The notes: generated from the letters alone by a model not told the origin. Counted from the first letter of the stretch, positions 11,503-23,262 are shown. The stretch: DNA of 39,938 bases from an uncultured Pelagibacteraceae bacterium (GCA_902546085.1 CACCIO010000008.1:1-39938); one strand, 5' to 3'. Numbers and translations are program-made.

Positions 11503-14421
11503 TTAATCAAATACCTTGTTAATTATTTCTTGTTGTTGAGAATTATGCCTTTTGGCATATCCTGTTGCAGGAGTTGCGTCTGGGCTTCTTCCTATATAAG
11601 AAATTTTATTATTATTAGCCTTTAAAGTGTCTAATGTCCATTGGATATAATCTCTAACTGAAAACCAAGCACCCATATTTTTTGGTTCCTCTTGACACCA
11701 AAAGAATTCAGCATTTTTAGAGTACGGTTTTAACTCCTTAACCAAAGCTTTTGCTGGAAATGGATACAATTGTTCAATTCTATACATCACTACATCATCT
11801 CTTTTAAGCTTTTCTCTGGCGTCTAATAAATCAAAATATACTTTTCCAGAACAAAGAATTACTTTTCTTATTTTAGAACTTTCTTTTAATTTAATAAATC
11901 CTTTAGACTTAGGATCCATAGCATGATCCCACAATACTCTATGGAAAGTATTTTTTTTGTTAAAATCTTCCAAACTTGAAACACAATACTTATTTCTTAA
12001 TAATGATTTTGGTGTCATTATGATTAGTGGCTTTCTGAAACTCCTATGCATTTGTCTTCTTAAAGCATGAAAATAATTTGCTGGGGTTGTGCAGTTCATT
12101 ACTTGCATATTATCGTTTGAGCATAATTGTAAAAATCTTTCTAATCTTGCTGAAGAATGTTCTGGTCCTTGTCCTTCATATCCGTGAGGTAACAACATTA
12201 CTATACCAGATGCTCTATTCCATTTTCTCTCACCAGATGCAATAAATTGATCAATTACTACTTGAGCTCCATTAGCAAAGTCACCGAATTGTGCTTCCCA
12301 AAGAGTAAGTGTGTTTGGCTCTACTAGACTATAACCATATTCAAAACCTAAAACTGCAAGTTCAGATAAAAAACTATCTACTACTTCAAATTGCTTTTGA
12401 TTTTTAGAAATATTATTAAGGGGAATGTACCTAGAATTGTCTATTTGATTTCTTAAAACAGAATGTCGTTGACTGAATGTTCCTCTTCCAGAGTCTTGTC
12501 CTACAAGTCTAACAGGATATCCCTCTTCTAGCAAAGATCCAAAAGCTAAAGATTCAGCTGAAGACCAATCGATTCCAGTACCTTTTTCGATACTTTCTTT
12601 TCTAGCATTAAATATTTTAGAGATAGTCTTGTGAATATTTTTTTCCTCAGGAATATCATTTATTTTATCTGAAATTCTTTTTAACTTATTTTCATCGAAA
12701 CCTGTTATACCCCTCTTATCTTTACCTCTTTCAGGTTTATATCTTGACCATGTTCCCTCAAACCATTCTATTTTTGGTTTATAATCCTTTGCACTTTTGT
12801 ATTGTTCATCAAGTAAATCTTTAAATGATTTAACGTTTTGATTTAATAATTCTTCAGTTATAGATTTCTCGTTTACTAATTTATTTCCATAAATTTTATA
12901 AACGCTTGGATGTGTTCTAATTTTTTTATACATTAAAGGTTGAGTAAATGAAGGCTCATCTCCCTCATTATGTCCAAATCTTCTATAACAAATTAAATCT
13001 ACTACGACGTCTCTATTAAATTTTAATCGAAATTCAGTTGCTATTCTAGTTGCATAAACAACTGCTTCTGGATCATCTCCATTAACATGAAGAATTGGTG
13101 CCTCTACCATTTTTGCAACATCAGATGGATAAGGTGATGACCTTGCAAATCTTGGACTGGTGGTAAATCCTATCTGATTATTAACAATAATATGAATTGT
13201 CCCTCCAGTATTATGTCCAGGTAAACCAGACATTGCAAAACATTCCGCTACAACACCTTGACCTGCAAATGCTGCATCTCCATGAATGAGGATAGGTATA
13301 ACTTTATTTCTCTCTCGGTCTTTGTGAAAAAATTGTTTAGCTCTTGTCTGCCCCAAGACAACTGGATTAACAGCTTCTAAGTGAGAGGGATTGTCTGTCA
13401 AACTTACATGAACGGAATTTCCATCAAACTCTCTATCTGAAGATGCCCCAAGATGATATTTCACATCTCCAGCACTGTCTTCAGCATCTGAACTAAATTC
13501 ACCTGCAAATTCATTAAAAATTTTCTTGTAAGACTTTTGTAAAACGTTTGCTAAAACATTAAGTCTACCCCTGTGAGACATTCCTATTTTAACTTCTTTT
13601 ATATTATTCTGACCACCTATTTTTATAATTTGTTCAAGAGCAGGTATCAAACTTTCTCCACCATCCAAACCAAATCTTTTTGTACCTACATACTTTGTAG
13701 CTAAAAATTTTTCAAATCCTTCGGCCTGTACTAGTTTATTTAAAATTGCCTCTTTTCCATTTTTGGTAAATTGAAGTGCATTTTTATCTTGCTCTATTCT
13801 ATCTCTAAACCACATTCTTTCATCTGGATTTGAAATATGCATAAACTCATAACCTATTTTTCCACAATAAGTCTTTTTCATAAATTTAAGTATTTCTCTT
13901 ATATTTGCATACTTACGGTTAATTACTCCATTAAGAAAAATCTTCTTATCGTAATTTTCTTTTTTAAAACCATAAAAATCTGGATGGAGTTCGTCTAAAT
14001 ATTCAGACTCTCTCATTTCTAATGGATCAAGATCTGCTAATAGGTGTCCTCTTAGCCTATAAGCTCTAATTAATGCTACAGCACTAATTGAGTCCTTATT
14101 TGAGTCAGCAAGTAATTGAAAATTAAATTTTTCTGAAGTATCGATTTTTTCATTATCAAAATTGCTCTTGTCTTGTTCTTCTATTTTTTTTTGTAATTCA
14201 TCAATATTGATTTTTTTTTTAGTTGGTCCCCAAGAAGGACCATTAATTTCTTTTGCTATAACATTTAATTCTTCACCAATTCCTTCAAAATAATTTGCCC
14301 AACTTTCTGGAAGATCAGCATCTTTATTTACAAACTTTAAATACATTTCTTCTATAAATGCACTATTAGATTTATTTAAAAATGAAGTTTTTTCGAAATT
14401 AAGATTTTTTGATGAAGACAT
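11503..14421 (-). CDS. sucA: 2-oxoglutarate dehydrogenase E1 component
   Basis: 972 aa thiamine-diphosphate enzyme that decarboxylates 2-oxoglutarate. The N-terminal E2-contact segment ([20 protein letters not shown]), the [14 protein letters not shown] block, [14 protein letters not shown], the ThDP/Mg motif region and [19 protein letters not shown] are typical of SucA, and the C-terminal [14 protein letters not shown] closes the protein as in other E1o. There is a 35-base gap after sucD; it is AT-rich and I see no convincing promoter in it. Position in mdh-sucCD-sucAB-lpdA order is the alphaproteobacterial norm. Confidence 0.98.
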   Translation of the reverse strand: MSSSKNLNFEKTSFLNKSNSAFIEEMYLKFVNKDADLPESWANYFEGIGEELNVIAKEINGPSWGPTKKKINIDELQKKIEEQDKSNFDNEKIDTSEKFNFQLLADSNKDSISAVALIRAYRLRGHLLADLDPLEMRESEYLDELHPDFYGFKKENYDKKIFLNGVINRKYANIREILKFMKKTYCGKIGYEFMHISNPDERMWFRDRIEQDKNALQFTKNGKEAILNKLVQAEGFEKFLATKYVGTKRFGLDGGESLIPALEQIIKIGGQNNIKEVKIGMSHRGRLNVLANVLQKSYKKIFNEFAGEFSSDAEDSAGDVKYHLGASSDREFDGNSVHVSLTDNPSHLEAVNPVVLGQTRAKQFFHKDRERNKVIPILIHGDAAFAGQGVVAECFAMSGLPGHNTGGTIHIIVNNQIGFTTSPRFARSSPYPSDVAKMVEAPILHVNGDDPEAVVYATRIATEFRLKFNRDVVVDLICYRRFGHNEGDEPSFTQPLMYKKIRTHPSVYKIYGNKLVNEKSITEELLNQNVKSFKDLLDEQYKSAKDYKPKIEWFEGTWSRYKPERGKDKRGITGFDENKLKRISDKINDIPEEKNIHKTISKIFNARKESIEKGTGIDWSSAESLAFGSLLEEGYPVRLVGQDSGRGTFSQRHSVLRNQIDNSRYIPLNNISKNQKQFEVVDSFLSELAVLGFEYGYSLVEPNTLTLWEAQFGDFANGAQVVIDQFIASGERKWNRASGIVMLLPHGYEGQGPEHSSARLERFLQLCSNDNMQVMNCTTPANYFHALRRQMHRSFRKPLIIMTPKSLLRNKYCVSSLEDFNKKNTFHRVLWDHAMDPKSKGFIKLKESSKIRKVILCSGKVYFDLLDAREKLKRDDVVMYRIEQLYPFPAKALVKELKPYSKNAEFFWCQEEPKNMGAWFSVRDYIQWTLDTLKANNNKISYIGRSPDATPATGYAKRHNSQQQEIINKVFD

Positions 14422-14456
14422 CTTATTTATTTAATATATCTCTCTAATATTTTTTT

Positions 14457-15332
14457 TCAATTAGACAGTTTATCAAATAAAGTTTTTCCAATAATTGATG
14501 GTGATTTGGCAACAGTAATACCACATTCTTCCATTTTTTTTATTTTATCTTCGGCTCCACCCTTGCCACCTGATATAATGGCACCAGCATGCCCCATTCT
14601 CCTTCCTGGAGGAGCAGTAATTCCAGCAATAAAACCAACAATTGGTTTTTTGATCTTATGATTTTTTATAAATTCAGCCGCTTCCTCTTCGGCTGTTCCT
14701 CCAATTTCACCTATCATTAAAATAGATTCTGTTTCAGAGTCATTTAAAAATAAATCTAAACAATCTATAAAATTTGTTCCATTAATAGGATCACCACCAA
14801 TACCAATGCAAGTTGATTGACCAAGTCCATTTTCAGTTGTTTGGGCTACTGCTTCGTATGTCAATGTTCCTGACCTTGATACAATTCCAACACTTCCTCT
14901 TTTGTGAATACTTCCCGGCATAATGCCAATTTTACATTCATCTGGTGTAATTATTCCTGGACAATTAGGTCCAATTAATCTGCTATTAGAGCCACTTAAT
15001 TTTTGTCTTACCTTAAGCATATCCTGAATTGGAATTCCTTCAGTTATACAAACAATAAGTTCAATTGATGCATCAATAGCCTCAATGATTGCTGCTGCTG
15101 CAAATTTAGCAGGAACATAAATCATAGTTGCATTTGCTCCTACTTCATATTTTGCCTCTAAAACACTGTTAAAAACTGGTCTATCTAAATGTTTTTGTCC
15201 ACCTTTCTTTGGTGTAACTCCACCAACAAGATTGGTTCCATATTTTATAGCCTGCTCCGAATGAAAAGTACCGTGCGAGCCAGTAAATCCCTGACAAATT
15301 ACTTTAGTATATTTATTTACCAAAACTGACAT
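14457..15332 (-). CDS. sucD: Succinyl-CoA synthetase alpha subunit
   Basis: 291 aa. Works with SucC to convert succinyl-CoA to succinate with substrate-level phosphorylation. The CoA-binding Rossmann part begins [17 protein letters not shown], the [20 protein letters not shown] block is present, and the phospho-histidine is H248 in [16 protein letters not shown]. It starts one base after the sucC stop and shows no anomalies. Confidence 0.98.
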   Translation of the reverse strand: MSVLVNKYTKVICQGFTGSHGTFHSEQAIKYGTNLVGGVTPKKGGQKHLDRPVFNSVLEAKYEVGANATMIYVPAKFAAAAIIEAIDASIELIVCITEGIPIQDMLKVRQKLSGSNSRLIGPNCPGIITPDECKIGIMPGSIHKRGSVGIVSRSGTLTYEAVAQTTENGLGQSTCIGIGGDPINGTNFIDCLDLFLNDSETESILMIGEIGGTAEEEAAEFIKNHKIKKPIVGFIAGITAPPGRRMGHAGAIISGGKGGAEDKIKKMEECGITVAKSPSIIGKTLFDKLSN

Positions 15333-15333
15333 A

Positions 15334-16494
15334 TTATTTTATCGCCTCAACAATTTTCTTAGCAGCATCATCTAAATTTTCTGCTGAAATTAATTCTAAT
15401 CCAGAATTATCAAGAATTTCTTTTCCCTCTTGAAAATTTGTACCTGCTAATCGTACAACTAAAGGTACACTAATATTAATTCCTTTAGCTGCATCAACTA
15501 CTCCTTGAGCAAGTACATCACATCTCATAATTCCTCCAAAAATATTAATTAAAATACCTTTAACATTTTTATCTGAAAGAATTATATTTAATGCAGCGGA
15601 TACTTTTTCTTTAGATGCACCACCACCTACATCTAAAAAATTTGCTGGCTCTTTACCATACAATTTAATTATATCCATTGTTGCCATCGCCAATCCTGCT
15701 CCATTTACCATACAACCGATACTTCCATCTAGCTTGATATATGCGAGATCATGCTTGCTAGCTTCTATCTCTGTAGAATCTTCCTCATTTAAATCTCTTA
15801 GTTCAACAATTTCTGGATGTCTAAATAATGCATTTGAGTCAAAATTAACTTTTGCATCTAAACAAACAATTTTTTCCTCTTTTGTCAAAATCAATGGATT
15901 TACTTCAACCATGTTTGCATCTGTGCTGACAAACATTTTATATATTGATTTAATTAATGATATCGCTTGTTTTTGTGTGTCTTTATTTAAATGAAAAATT
16001 TTAACTATTTTTTCACAATCTGAATCTGAGATTTCATCACCTATATCAACTTTAGTTGTTATAATTTTTTCAGGTGAACTACTAGCAACCTCTTCAATAT
16101 CCATTCCACCTTGATCACTTGATATAAATGCAATTTTAGAACTTGACCTATCTACTAAACACGATAAATAAAATTCTTTATCTATACTTGAAGATTCTTC
16201 TACGTATAATCTTTTTACCTCTCTACCTTCAGGACCAGTTTGATGAGTTACAAGTGTTTTTCCTAGTAATTCTTTAGCTGCTACTGTTAGTTCTTCAATA
16301 GTGTTTAAAATTTTTACTCCACCAGCTTTTCCTCTACCACCCGCATGAATTTGTGCTTTAAGAACATATTTCTCAGTTTTTAGTGCTTTTGCTTTTTGAA
16401 TAAGTTCATCAACATTAAGCGCAAATACTCCTTCAGGAACTACAGCTCCATATTTTTTCAATATTTGTTTAGCTTGATGCTCGTGAATATTCAT
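15334..16494 (-). CDS. sucC: Succinyl-CoA synthetase beta subunit
   Basis: 386 aa. ATP-grasp subunit paired with SucD. The start [16 protein letters not shown] is nearly invariant in the family. The [16 protein letters not shown] nucleotide-binding loop, the MVEVNPLI metal-binding segment and the C-terminal [17 protein letters not shown] are intact. It follows mdh with a 2-base gap. The sequence alone does not settle ATP versus GTP preference. Confidence 0.98.
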   Translation of the reverse strand: MNIHEHQAKQILKKYGAVVPEGVFALNVDELIQKAKALKTEKYVLKAQIHAGGRGKAGGVKILNTIEELTVAAKELLGKTLVTHQTGPEGREVKRLYVEESSSIDKEFYLSCLVDRSSSKIAFISSDQGGMDIEEVASSSPEKIITTKVDIGDEISDSDCEKIVKIFHLNKDTQKQAISLIKSIYKMFVSTDANMVEVNPLILTKEEKIVCLDAKVNFDSNALFRHPEIVELRDLNEEDSTEIEASKHDLAYIKLDGSIGCMVNGAGLAMATMDIIKLYGKEPANFLDVGGGASKEKVSAALNIILSDKNVKGILINIFGGIMRCDVLAQGVVDAAKGINISVPLVVRLAGTNFQEGKEILDNSGLELISAENLDDAAKKIVEAIK

Positions 16495-16496
16495 TA

Positions 16497-17459
16497 TTAT
16501 TTAGATAAATCAGGATCTATTTTAGATGCAGCTTCCCATAAAGCTTTTACAGCATCTATTGAATGCATAAATTCTTTTTTTTCTTTTTCATCTAAATCAA
16601 TCTCTTCAATTTTTTCTACACCATTTTTTCCAATAATAACGGGAACACCTGCATAAACATTTTTCACACCATATTCTCCATTTAATTGTACAGCGCAGGG
16701 TAATAATTTTTTCTGATCATTCAAATATGCTTCTGCCATTTGAACGCCTGAAGCTGCTGGTGCATAAAAGGCTGATCCTTTTTCTAAATATTTAACTATT
16801 TCAGCACCGCCATCTCTTGTTCTTTGATTAATTTCCTCAACCCTTTCTGATGAAATCTTTCCATCCTTTACAAGATCTAACAAAGGTTTACCTGAAATTT
16901 TTGTAAATCTTGGCATAGGAACCATGGTGTCACCATGACCACCCATAACCATTGCCTCAATTTCTCTTACAGGCACATTTAGTTCTAATGATAAAAATAA
17001 TTTAAATCTCGAACTATCTAAAATACCTGCCATACCAACTACTTTATTTGATGGCATACCTGAAAATTTTTGAAATGCCATAACCATAACATCTAAAGGA
17101 TTGGTGATACAGATCACAAAAGCATTAGGAGCATTTTTCTTTACACCTTCAGCAACTTGTTTAATAATTTTTAAATTTATTCCAAGGAGATCATCTCGAC
17201 TCATGCCAGGCTTTCTTGGAACGCCAGCTGTAATTATAATTACGTCTGAATCTTTTATGCTTTCATAGTTATCAGTTCCTGAAAACCTAACATTGAAACC
17301 ATCTACAGATGAAGATTGTGCAATATCTAATGCTTTACCTTTTGCAATACCACTAGCTACATCAAATAAAACCACTTCATTTACTAATTCTTTTGTTCCT
17401 ATCAAATGTGCAAGAGTTCCACCTATTTGGCCTGCACCAATTAAAGATATTTTTGTCAT
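16497..17459 (-). CDS. mdh: Malate dehydrogenase (LDH-like type)
   Basis: 320 aa NAD-dependent malate dehydrogenase of the lactate-dehydrogenase-like group found in alphaproteobacteria. The N-terminal NAD site ([16 protein letters not shown]), substrate-loop arginines around [24 protein letters not shown], and the catalytic His175 in [12 protein letters not shown] are all present. It is the first gene of the mdh-sucCD-sucAB-lpdA block and is only 9 bases after mmsA. Confidence 0.98.
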   Translation of the reverse strand: MTKISLIGAGQIGGTLAHLIGTKELVNEVVLFDVASGIAKGKALDIAQSSSVDGFNVRFSGTDNYESIKDSDVIIITAGVPRKPGMSRDDLLGINLKIIKQVAEGVKKNAPNAFVICITNPLDVMVMAFQKFSGMPSNKVVGMAGILDSSRFKLFLSLELNVPVREIEAMVMGGHGDTMVPMPRFTKISGKPLLDLVKDGKISSERVEEINQRTRDGGAEIVKYLEKGSAFYAPAASGVQMAEAYLNDQKKLLPCAVQLNGEYGVKNVYAGVPVIIGKNGVEKIEEIDLDEKEKKEFMHSIDAVKALWEAASKIDPDLSK

Positions 17460-17468
17460 CTATTTCCT

Positions 17469-18962
17469 TTATTTCATTGTTGGCATAACAAATTCCACAT
17501 TTGATCGGACACCTGAAGGCCATCTAGATGTTACTGTTTTAAGTTTAGTATAAAATTTTATTCCTTCCATACCATGCATTCCACTATCTCCAAATAATGA
17601 TCTTTTCCAACCACCAAAACTATGAAATGCCATTGGAACTGGGATTGGCACGTTAATACCAACCATACCTACTTGAATTTTACTTGCAAAAGTTCTCCCA
17701 GCATCACCGTCTCTTGTATAAATACTAACTCCATTTCCGTACTCATGGTCGTTAATTAATTTTGCAGCTTCTTCAAAAGTTTTTACTCGAACAACTGATA
17801 AAACTGGACCGAATATTTCTTCTTTGTAAATTCTCATATCTTTATTTACATGATCAAATAAACATCCACCTATATAGAAACCATTTTCATAACCTTGAAG
17901 TTTTAAACCTCTTCCATCAACCACTAGCTTTGCACCTTCCTTGACACCTAAATCAACATAACTTGTAACTTTTTCTAAATGTTCTTTGGTAACTAAAGGT
18001 CCCATTTCTGAAGTTTTATCCATTCCAGGACCCACTTTTAACGCTTCAGCTTTTTTTGATAATCTTGATACAAGTTCATCTCCAATGTCTCCAACTGCAA
18101 CCGCAACTGATTGAGCCATACATCTTTCTCCAGCTGAACCATAAGCAGCACCCATTAATCCATTTACAGCACCATCCAAATCACAATCTGGCATAACAAC
18201 TAAATGATTTTTTGCTCCACCCAAAGCTTGAACTCTTTTTTCATTTTTAGCCGAATTTTCATAAATATATTTTGCAATAGGAGTAGATCCAACAAAACTA
18301 ACAGCTTTAATATCTTTATTTTCTAAAATTGCATCTACAGCTTCTTTATCACCATTTATTACATTAAACACTCCATCTGGAAGACCAGCCTCAGATAGAA
18401 GTTCAGCCAATCTTAGACCACAAGATGGGTCTTTTTCTGATGGTTTAAGAATAAAAGTATTTCCACATGCTATTGCTATTGGAAACATCCACATTGGAAC
18501 CATTGCTGGAAAGTTAAAAGGTGTGATACCTGCAACAACTCCTAAAGGTTGTCTCATTGACCAACTATCAACATTAGTGCCAACATTTTCGGAATACTCA
18601 CCTTTTAATAAATGTGGAATTCCACAAGCAAATTCCACCACTTCAAGTCCTCTAGTTAAAGAACCTCTTGCATCTTCATAAACCTTTCCATGCTCTGAAA
18701 CTATTAACTTAGTTAATTCATCAGAATTTTTTTCAATTAATTCTTTAAATTTAAATATTATTCTAGATCTTTGTAGAGCAGGTTTTAAAGACCAAGTTTC
18801 AAATGCTTTTTTTGCTACCTCAACAGCACTGTCTAAATCAGATCTTGAAGCAAGTCTTACCTCAGACTCTTGTTCACCAGTTGCTGGATTGAAAACTTTT
18901 CCCTTTTTATCTGAAGATCCCGGAATTATTTTACCGTTTACGAAGTGTTCTATTAAATTCAT
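17469..18962 (-). CDS. mmsA: CoA-acylating methylmalonate/malonate-semialdehyde dehydrogenase
   Basis: 497 aa, family length. Aldehyde dehydrogenase superfamily member that acts with CoA, converting malonate semialdehyde to acetyl-CoA or methylmalonate semialdehyde to propionyl-CoA. The catalytic cysteine is C281 in GSAGERCMAQSVAV, a signature of the MmsA subgroup; ITPFNFPAMVPMWMFPIAIA and the C-terminal FHSFGGWKRSLFGD are also typical. It sits between sdhB (39-base gap) and mdh (9 bases), so it is probably co-transcribed with the TCA genes. In marine bacteria this activity can drain beta-alanine, myo-inositol, valine or 3-hydroxypropionate; the context does not decide which. Confidence 0.93.
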   Translation of the reverse strand: MNLIEHFVNGKIIPGSSDKKGKVFNPATGEQESEVRLASRSDLDSAVEVAKKAFETWSLKPALQRSRIIFKFKELIEKNSDELTKLIVSEHGKVYEDARGSLTRGLEVVEFACGIPHLLKGEYSENVGTNVDSWSMRQPLGVVAGITPFNFPAMVPMWMFPIAIACGNTFILKPSEKDPSCGLRLAELLSEAGLPDGVFNVINGDKEAVDAILENKDIKAVSFVGSTPIAKYIYENSAKNEKRVQALGGAKNHLVVMPDCDLDGAVNGLMGAAYGSAGERCMAQSVAVAVGDIGDELVSRLSKKAEALKVGPGMDKTSEMGPLVTKEHLEKVTSYVDLGVKEGAKLVVDGRGLKLQGYENGFYIGGCLFDHVNKDMRIYKEEIFGPVLSVVRVKTFEEAAKLINDHEYGNGVSIYTRDGDAGRTFASKIQVGMVGINVPIPVPMAFHSFGGWKRSLFGDSGMHGMEGIKFYTKLKTVTSRWPSGVRSNVEFVMPTMK

Positions 18963-19001
18963 GAATACGGTGTTTTAGATCAAAAATATCGAATAGTCTA
19001 T

Positions 19002-19781
19002 TTAAACATTAGCGGTTGCTAACATTTTTTTTATTTCAGCTATAGCTTTTGCTGGATTCAAGCCTTTAGGACATGCATTTGTACAATTTAAAATAGTATG
19101 ACATCTGTATAATTTTAATTCATCAGCAACTTTTTTTAATCTTGCTTTTCGCTCCTCATCTCTACTATCAATAATCCATCTATATGCTTGTAACAAAACT
19201 GCTGGACCTAAATATTTGTCACCATTCCACCAATAACTTGGGCAAGAAGTAGAGCAACAAGCACACATAATACATTCGTAGGCACCATCTAATTTTGCTC
19301 TGTCTTCTTTGGATTGATAAATTTCAGTAGTTTCTTTTGTTGAATTATTTTTTAACCATGGTTCAATTGATTGATACTGTTTGTACAATCCATCCAAATC
19401 ACCAATTAAATCTTTTTTGACTTTTAAATGAGGTAATGGATAAATATCAATATCTCCATCTATTTCAGCATGTGGAGTGGTACAAGCAAGGCCATTTTTA
19501 CCCCCCATATTCATTGCACATGAACCACATACTCCATGAGCACAAGATCTTCTGTATGTTATAGTTGAATCGATTTCATTTTTGATTTTATTTAAAATAT
19601 CTAGTACCTTTGAAGAACAATTATCCATGTCAACTTCATAGGTGTCTATCCTAGGACCTTCATCTGTAGATGGATCCCATCTATAAATATTTACTTTTCT
19701 TAAATTTTTTGATCCAGTTTTGTCTTTGAAGTATTTACCTTTTTTAATTTCAGAATTCTTAGGTAAACTCAATTGAACCAT
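19002..19781 (-). CDS. sdhB: Succinate dehydrogenase iron-sulfur subunit
   Basis: 259 aa. Electron-transfer subunit of complex II with three clusters. The 2Fe-2S cluster ligands are C80, C85, C88 and C100; the ferredoxin-like part has C170, C173, C176, C180 and C227, C233, C237 for the 4Fe-4S and 3Fe-4S clusters. All expected cysteines are present. The quinone-site tryptophan pair ([10 protein letters not shown]) is present too. It overlaps the sdhA stop by one base. Electron transfer to quinone therefore looks intact, which matters for the heme finding in SdhC/SdhD. Confidence 0.98.
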   Translation of the reverse strand: MVQLSLPKNSEIKKGKYFKDKTGSKNLRKVNIYRWDPSTDEGPRIDTYEVDMDNCSSKVLDILNKIKNEIDSTITYRRSCAHGVCGSCAMNMGGKNGLACTTPHAEIDGDIDIYPLPHLKVKKDLIGDLDGLYKQYQSIEPWLKNNSTKETTEIYQSKEDRAKLDGAYECIMCACCSTSCPSYWWNGDKYLGPAVLLQAYRWIIDSRDEERKARLKKVADELKLYRCHTILNCTNACPKGLNPAKAIAEIKKMLATANV

Positions 19782-21556
19782 TAATATACCCGTTCTTGAG
19801 GTGGAAAATATTGCACTTCATTAGTTAAAGTTGATTGATGGACGGGTCTATAACTTATCTTTGTATTTTTACCATCACACCATGCAAGAGTATGTTGCAT
19901 AAATTTTTCATCATCTCTTTTTGGATAATCTTCTCTTGCGTGAGCTCCTCTACTCTCTTTTCTATGATATGCTGAGTCTACAGTTGCTACCGCTTGTCTG
20001 ATTAAATTATCAAATTCTAAGGTTTCTACTAAATCGGTGTTAAATACTAAAGATTTATCCTTAACAGAAATGGAGTCCATTCCATCGTAAGTTTTGCCTA
20101 TCTCATCAACCCCTTGTTTAAGATTTTTTTCTGTTCTAAATACTGCACATTTAGATTGCATTGTTTTCTGCATCGAGAGTCTTAATTCTGCAGTACTATT
20201 ATCCCCTTGAGCATTTCTAAGTTTATCAAATCTATCCAAACACTTTTGAGTTTCAGTTTCTGGTATTTCTTCATGTGGTGTTCCAGGTTTTACTAGTTCA
20301 GCCGCTCTTTTTGCAGCTGCTCTTCCAAATACTACTAAATCAATTAATGAATTAGAACCAAGTCTGTTTGCTCCATGAACAGAAACACATGCTGCTTCAC
20401 CAATAGCCATTAAACCAGGAACTGTTTTTTCAGAACCATTCATTGTTAGCACTTCTGCTTTATAATTTGTTGGAATACCTCCCATGTTATAGTGAACTGT
20501 AGGAACTACAGGTATAGGATCTTTGGTAACATCAACATTTGCAAACAATCTTGCAGCTTCAGTGATACCTGGTAATCGATTTTCAATTACACTTTTGTCT
20601 AAATGACTTAAATGTAAATGAACATGATCTTGATCTTTACCTACACCTCTTCCTTCATTAATTTCTATAGACATTGATCGACTGACAACATCTCTTGACG
20701 CTAAATCTTTTGCATTTGGCGCGTATCTTTCCATAAATCTCTCACCTTCTGAATTTACTAAATAGCCACCTTCACCTCTTACTCCTTCTGATATAAGTGT
20801 TCCGTGTCCATAAATACCTGTTGGATGAAATTGTACAAATTCCATATCTTGCAAAGGTAGTCCTGCTCTTAAGACCATGGCATTACCATCACCTGTACAA
20901 GTATGAGCTGATGTAGCAGAGTAGTATACCTTTCCATATCCTCCAGTTGCAATAATTACAGTGTGCGCTCTAAATCTATGAATTGTACCGTCATTAAGAT
21001 TCCATGCTATTAATCCTTTGCACTCTCCATCTTTCATTAATAAATCTAAAGCAAAATATTCAATAAAAAATTCTGTGTTATGTTTTAAAGCTTGTCCATA
21101 TAAAGTATGTAATATTGCATGCCCTGTTCTATCTGCAGCTGCACAAGTTCTTTGAACAATTCCATTTCCATAATTTTTGGTCATACCACCAAATGGTCTT
21201 TGATAAATTTTCCCCTCCTCTGTACGACTAAAAGGAACACCATACTTTTCCAATTCCAAGACTGCTTTGGGCGCTTCTTTACATAAATATTCAATGCTAT
21301 CTTGATCTCCTAACCAGTCTGCACCTTTTACAGTGTCATACATATGCCATCTCCAATCATCTTCCCCCATATTTCCTAGGGCTGCTGATATTCCACCTTG
21401 TGCAGCAGACGTATGACTTCTTGTGGGAAATACTTTTGAGATACACGCTGTTTTTAAACCAGCTTCACTTAATCCCACAGCTGCTCTTAATCCTGAGCCA
21501 CCTGCTCCAAGTACAACAACATCGTACTCATGATCTATGATATTATAGGCTTTCAT
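19781..21556 (-). CDS. sdhA: Succinate dehydrogenase flavoprotein subunit
   Basis: 591 aa. Oxidises succinate to fumarate using covalently bound FAD. FAD-binding [18 protein letters not shown] is at the N-terminus, the covalent FAD-linking histidine is H48 in [15 protein letters not shown], and the active-site region [20 protein letters not shown] followed by RGEGGYLVN and [10 protein letters not shown] is intact. It overlaps sdhD by 4 bases and sdhB by one, so translation is likely coupled across the operon. Confidence 0.99.
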   Translation of the reverse strand: MKAYNIIDHEYDVVVLGAGGSGLRAAVGLSEAGLKTACISKVFPTRSHTSAAQGGISAALGNMGEDDWRWHMYDTVKGADWLGDQDSIEYLCKEAPKAVLELEKYGVPFSRTEEGKIYQRPFGGMTKNYGNGIVQRTCAAADRTGHAILHTLYGQALKHNTEFFIEYFALDLLMKDGECKGLIAWNLNDGTIHRFRAHTVIIATGGYGKVYYSATSAHTCTGDGNAMVLRAGLPLQDMEFVQFHPTGIYGHGTLISEGVRGEGGYLVNSEGERFMERYAPNAKDLASRDVVSRSMSIEINEGRGVGKDQDHVHLHLSHLDKSVIENRLPGITEAARLFANVDVTKDPIPVVPTVHYNMGGIPTNYKAEVLTMNGSEKTVPGLMAIGEAACVSVHGANRLGSNSLIDLVVFGRAAAKRAAELVKPGTPHEEIPETETQKCLDRFDKLRNAQGDNSTAELRLSMQKTMQSKCAVFRTEKNLKQGVDEIGKTYDGMDSISVKDKSLVFNTDLVETLEFDNLIRQAVATVDSAYHRKESRGAHAREDYPKRDDEKFMQHTLAWCDGKNTKISYRPVHQSTLTNEVQYFPPQERVY

Positions 21557-21882
21557 GTATTTAAGTTAAAAATAACAATTATTGTTAAAATTGGAATTGT
21601 TATAGCAAAAAAATTTAAGATTTTGTTTGCGGCATTTTTGATTTTCGTATCTTTTATATAGTCCTCAAAAACCTCACTAATACTTAATGCTGAAAAAAAA
21701 TAAATAAATACCAGAAACAGTCCCATTAAAAATTTAGATGGTTGAGATGTCAAAAAACCAACTATTTCTTGATAACTTTTATCATAAAAATTTACTAAAC
21801 TTAAAATAAACCAAAGCATTAGAGGTAACAAAATTAAAGAGCTAAATTTTAAAAACAACCATTTTTTTGTAACCGGTAGCAT
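21553..21882 (-). CDS. sdhD: Succinate dehydrogenase membrane anchor SdhD, without histidine
   Basis: 109 aa with three hydrophobic segments (about 10-30, 50-70 and 88-107), the SdhD topology. The conserved Asp-Tyr pair of the quinone site is D74-Y75 (EVFEDYIKD), corresponding to E. coli D82-Y83. Eleven residues before that Asp, where E. coli SdhD has the axial heme ligand H71, this protein has F63. The whole 109-residue chain contains no histidine and no cysteine. Identity rests on position (between sdhC and sdhA), topology and the DY motif. See findings for the implied loss of heme b. Confidence 0.9.
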   Translation of the reverse strand: MLPVTKKWLFLKFSSLILLPLMLWFILSLVNFYDKSYQEIVGFLTSQPSKFLMGLFLVFIYFFSALSISEVFEDYIKDTKIKNAANKILNFFAITIPILTIIVIFNLNT

Positions 21883-22262
21883 TAGATGACTCCTCTTCCA
21901 AATATATAAACTAATATAGTTAAAAAAATTGAACCGAAAATAACAAGCAAACCTGTAATTTTAGTTGTTTGTAATTCAAAGCCATAACCTAAATCCATAA
22001 TTAAATGTCTAATCTCACTTAACATTTGAAAACTAAAAGACCAAGTTATTCCAATTAATATAAATTTCCCTGAAAAAGATTCTAAAAAAATTTTTATTGT
22101 TTGATATTCACTCTCTCCTAAAAGCATAAAAGCAAACCAAATACAAATTAAAGTTATTGCAAAAAAATTAATTATCCCTGTAATTCTATGTGAAATGGAT
22201 ACTAAAGAAGAAATATGCCATTTATAAATTTGTATATGTGGTGATAAAGGTCTATTTTCCAT
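21882..22262 (-). CDS. sdhC: Succinate dehydrogenase cytochrome b556 subunit SdhC, axial His replaced by Gln
   Basis: 126 aa with three hydrophobic segments. The N-terminal RPLSPHIQIY and SISHRITGIINF motifs are the SdhC signature; S22, H25 and R26 correspond to E. coli quinone-site S27, H30 and R31. RHLIMDLGY (85-93) matches the conserved block after the heme ligand. With a constant offset of 5 from E. coli, the axial heme ligand H84 falls on Q79 here (FSFQMLSEIRH). First gene of sdhCDAB, 4 bases after asd. The fold and quinone site look normal but heme coordination does not. Confidence 0.93.
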   Translation of the reverse strand: MENRPLSPHIQIYKWHISSLVSISHRITGIINFFAITLICIWFAFMLLGESEYQTIKIFLESFSGKFILIGITWSFSFQMLSEIRHLIMDLGYGFELQTTKITGLLVIFGSIFLTILVYIFGRGVI

Positions 22263-22266
22263 TTTA

Positions 22267-23262
22267 TTATTTTGATTTAATTATTGTTTCTGCGATTTCA
22301 ACAGAATTAAGTGCAGCACCTCTTAATAAATTATCTGAAACAATCCATAAATTAAGAGAATTTTTTTTAGTTTTATCCTCTCTAATTCTAGATATGTAAG
22401 TCTCATCATTTCCAGCTGCCTCAAAAGGAGTGCTATAACCTCCATTTTCTCTTTTATCAATAACCTGACAGCCTTCTGCATTATTTAAAGATTCTCTAAC
22501 ATCATCTAAATTAAAAGGTTTCTCAAACTCTATATTAACAGACTCAGAGTGTGATACTAGCACAGGAATTCGAACACATGTTGCTGTAAGTTCAATTGTT
22601 TCATCTAATATTTTTTTTGTTTCATTTGTCATTTTTAATTCTTCCTTTGTATATCCATCATCAGAGAAAACATCGATATGTGGAATAACATTAAAAGCAA
22701 TTTGTTTGGTAAAGTTTTTGGACTCTATTTTTTTTCCATCTAAATATTTTTTAGTTTGCTCAATTAATTCATCCATTGGGCTTTTTCCACCACCTGAAAC
22801 AGATTGATAAGTTGAAACTACAACTCTTTTAATTTTATATAAATCATGAAGTGGTTTAAGAGCAATAACAAGTTGTGCTGTTGAACAGTTTGGGTTTGCA
22901 ATAATATTTTTATTCATTTTTTTTATTTCAGAAGAGTTTACTTGTGGAACAATCAGAGGTACATCTGGATCCATCCTAAAAAAACTTGAATTATCAATTA
23001 CCACAGTATGTTTGGCTGCATTTTCTGCATATTTTTCAGCAATTTTTCCTCCTGCTGCAAAAAAAGTAATATCAGCTTTAGAAAAATCATAGTTTTCTAA
23101 ATTCTCAATTTCATATTCTTTATCTCTAAATAATATTTTTTTTCCTGCACTTTTTTCTGAGGCAACTAAATATAGATTATCAAACTTGAAGTTTTTTTTA
23201 TCAAAAACTTCAAGAGTCTTTCTACCTACATTACCTGTTGCACCCACTATAGCTATGTTCAT
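22267..23262 (-). CDS. asd: Aspartate-semialdehyde dehydrogenase
   Basis: 331 aa NADPH enzyme converting aspartyl-phosphate to aspartate semialdehyde, a branch point to lysine/diaminopimelate, threonine and methionine. The N-terminal AIVGATGNVGRKTLEV cofactor site, catalytic C126 in ANPNCSTAQ, and C-terminal Arg/His segments (CVRIPVLVSHSESVNIEF) are intact. It lies between dmdA (15-base gap) and sdhC (4 bases). Placement next to a methyl/sulfur supply gene may be coincidental; methionine synthesis is the only shared route. Confidence 0.96.
   Translation of the reverse strand: MNIAIVGATGNVGRKTLEVFDKKNFKFDNLYLVASEKSAGKKILFRDKEYEIENLENYDFSKADITFFAAGGKIAEKYAENAAKHTVVIDNSSFFRMDPDVPLIVPQVNSSEIKKMNKNIIANPNCSTAQLVIALKPLHDLYKIKRVVVSTYQSVSGGGKSPMDELIEQTKKYLDGKKIESKNFTKQIAFNVIPHIDVFSDDGYTKEELKMTNETKKILDETIELTATCVRIPVLVSHSESVNIEFEKPFNLDDVRESLNNAEGCQVIDKRENGGYSTPFEAAGNDETYISRIREDKTKKNSLNLWIVSDNLLRGAALNSVEIAETIIKSK

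Noticed and set aside
14422-14456. Promoter or terminator between sucD and sucA
   Set aside because: The 35 bases are AT-rich with a T-run but show no stem or clear -10/-35 pair; the 39-base gap at 18963-19001 is likewise featureless.
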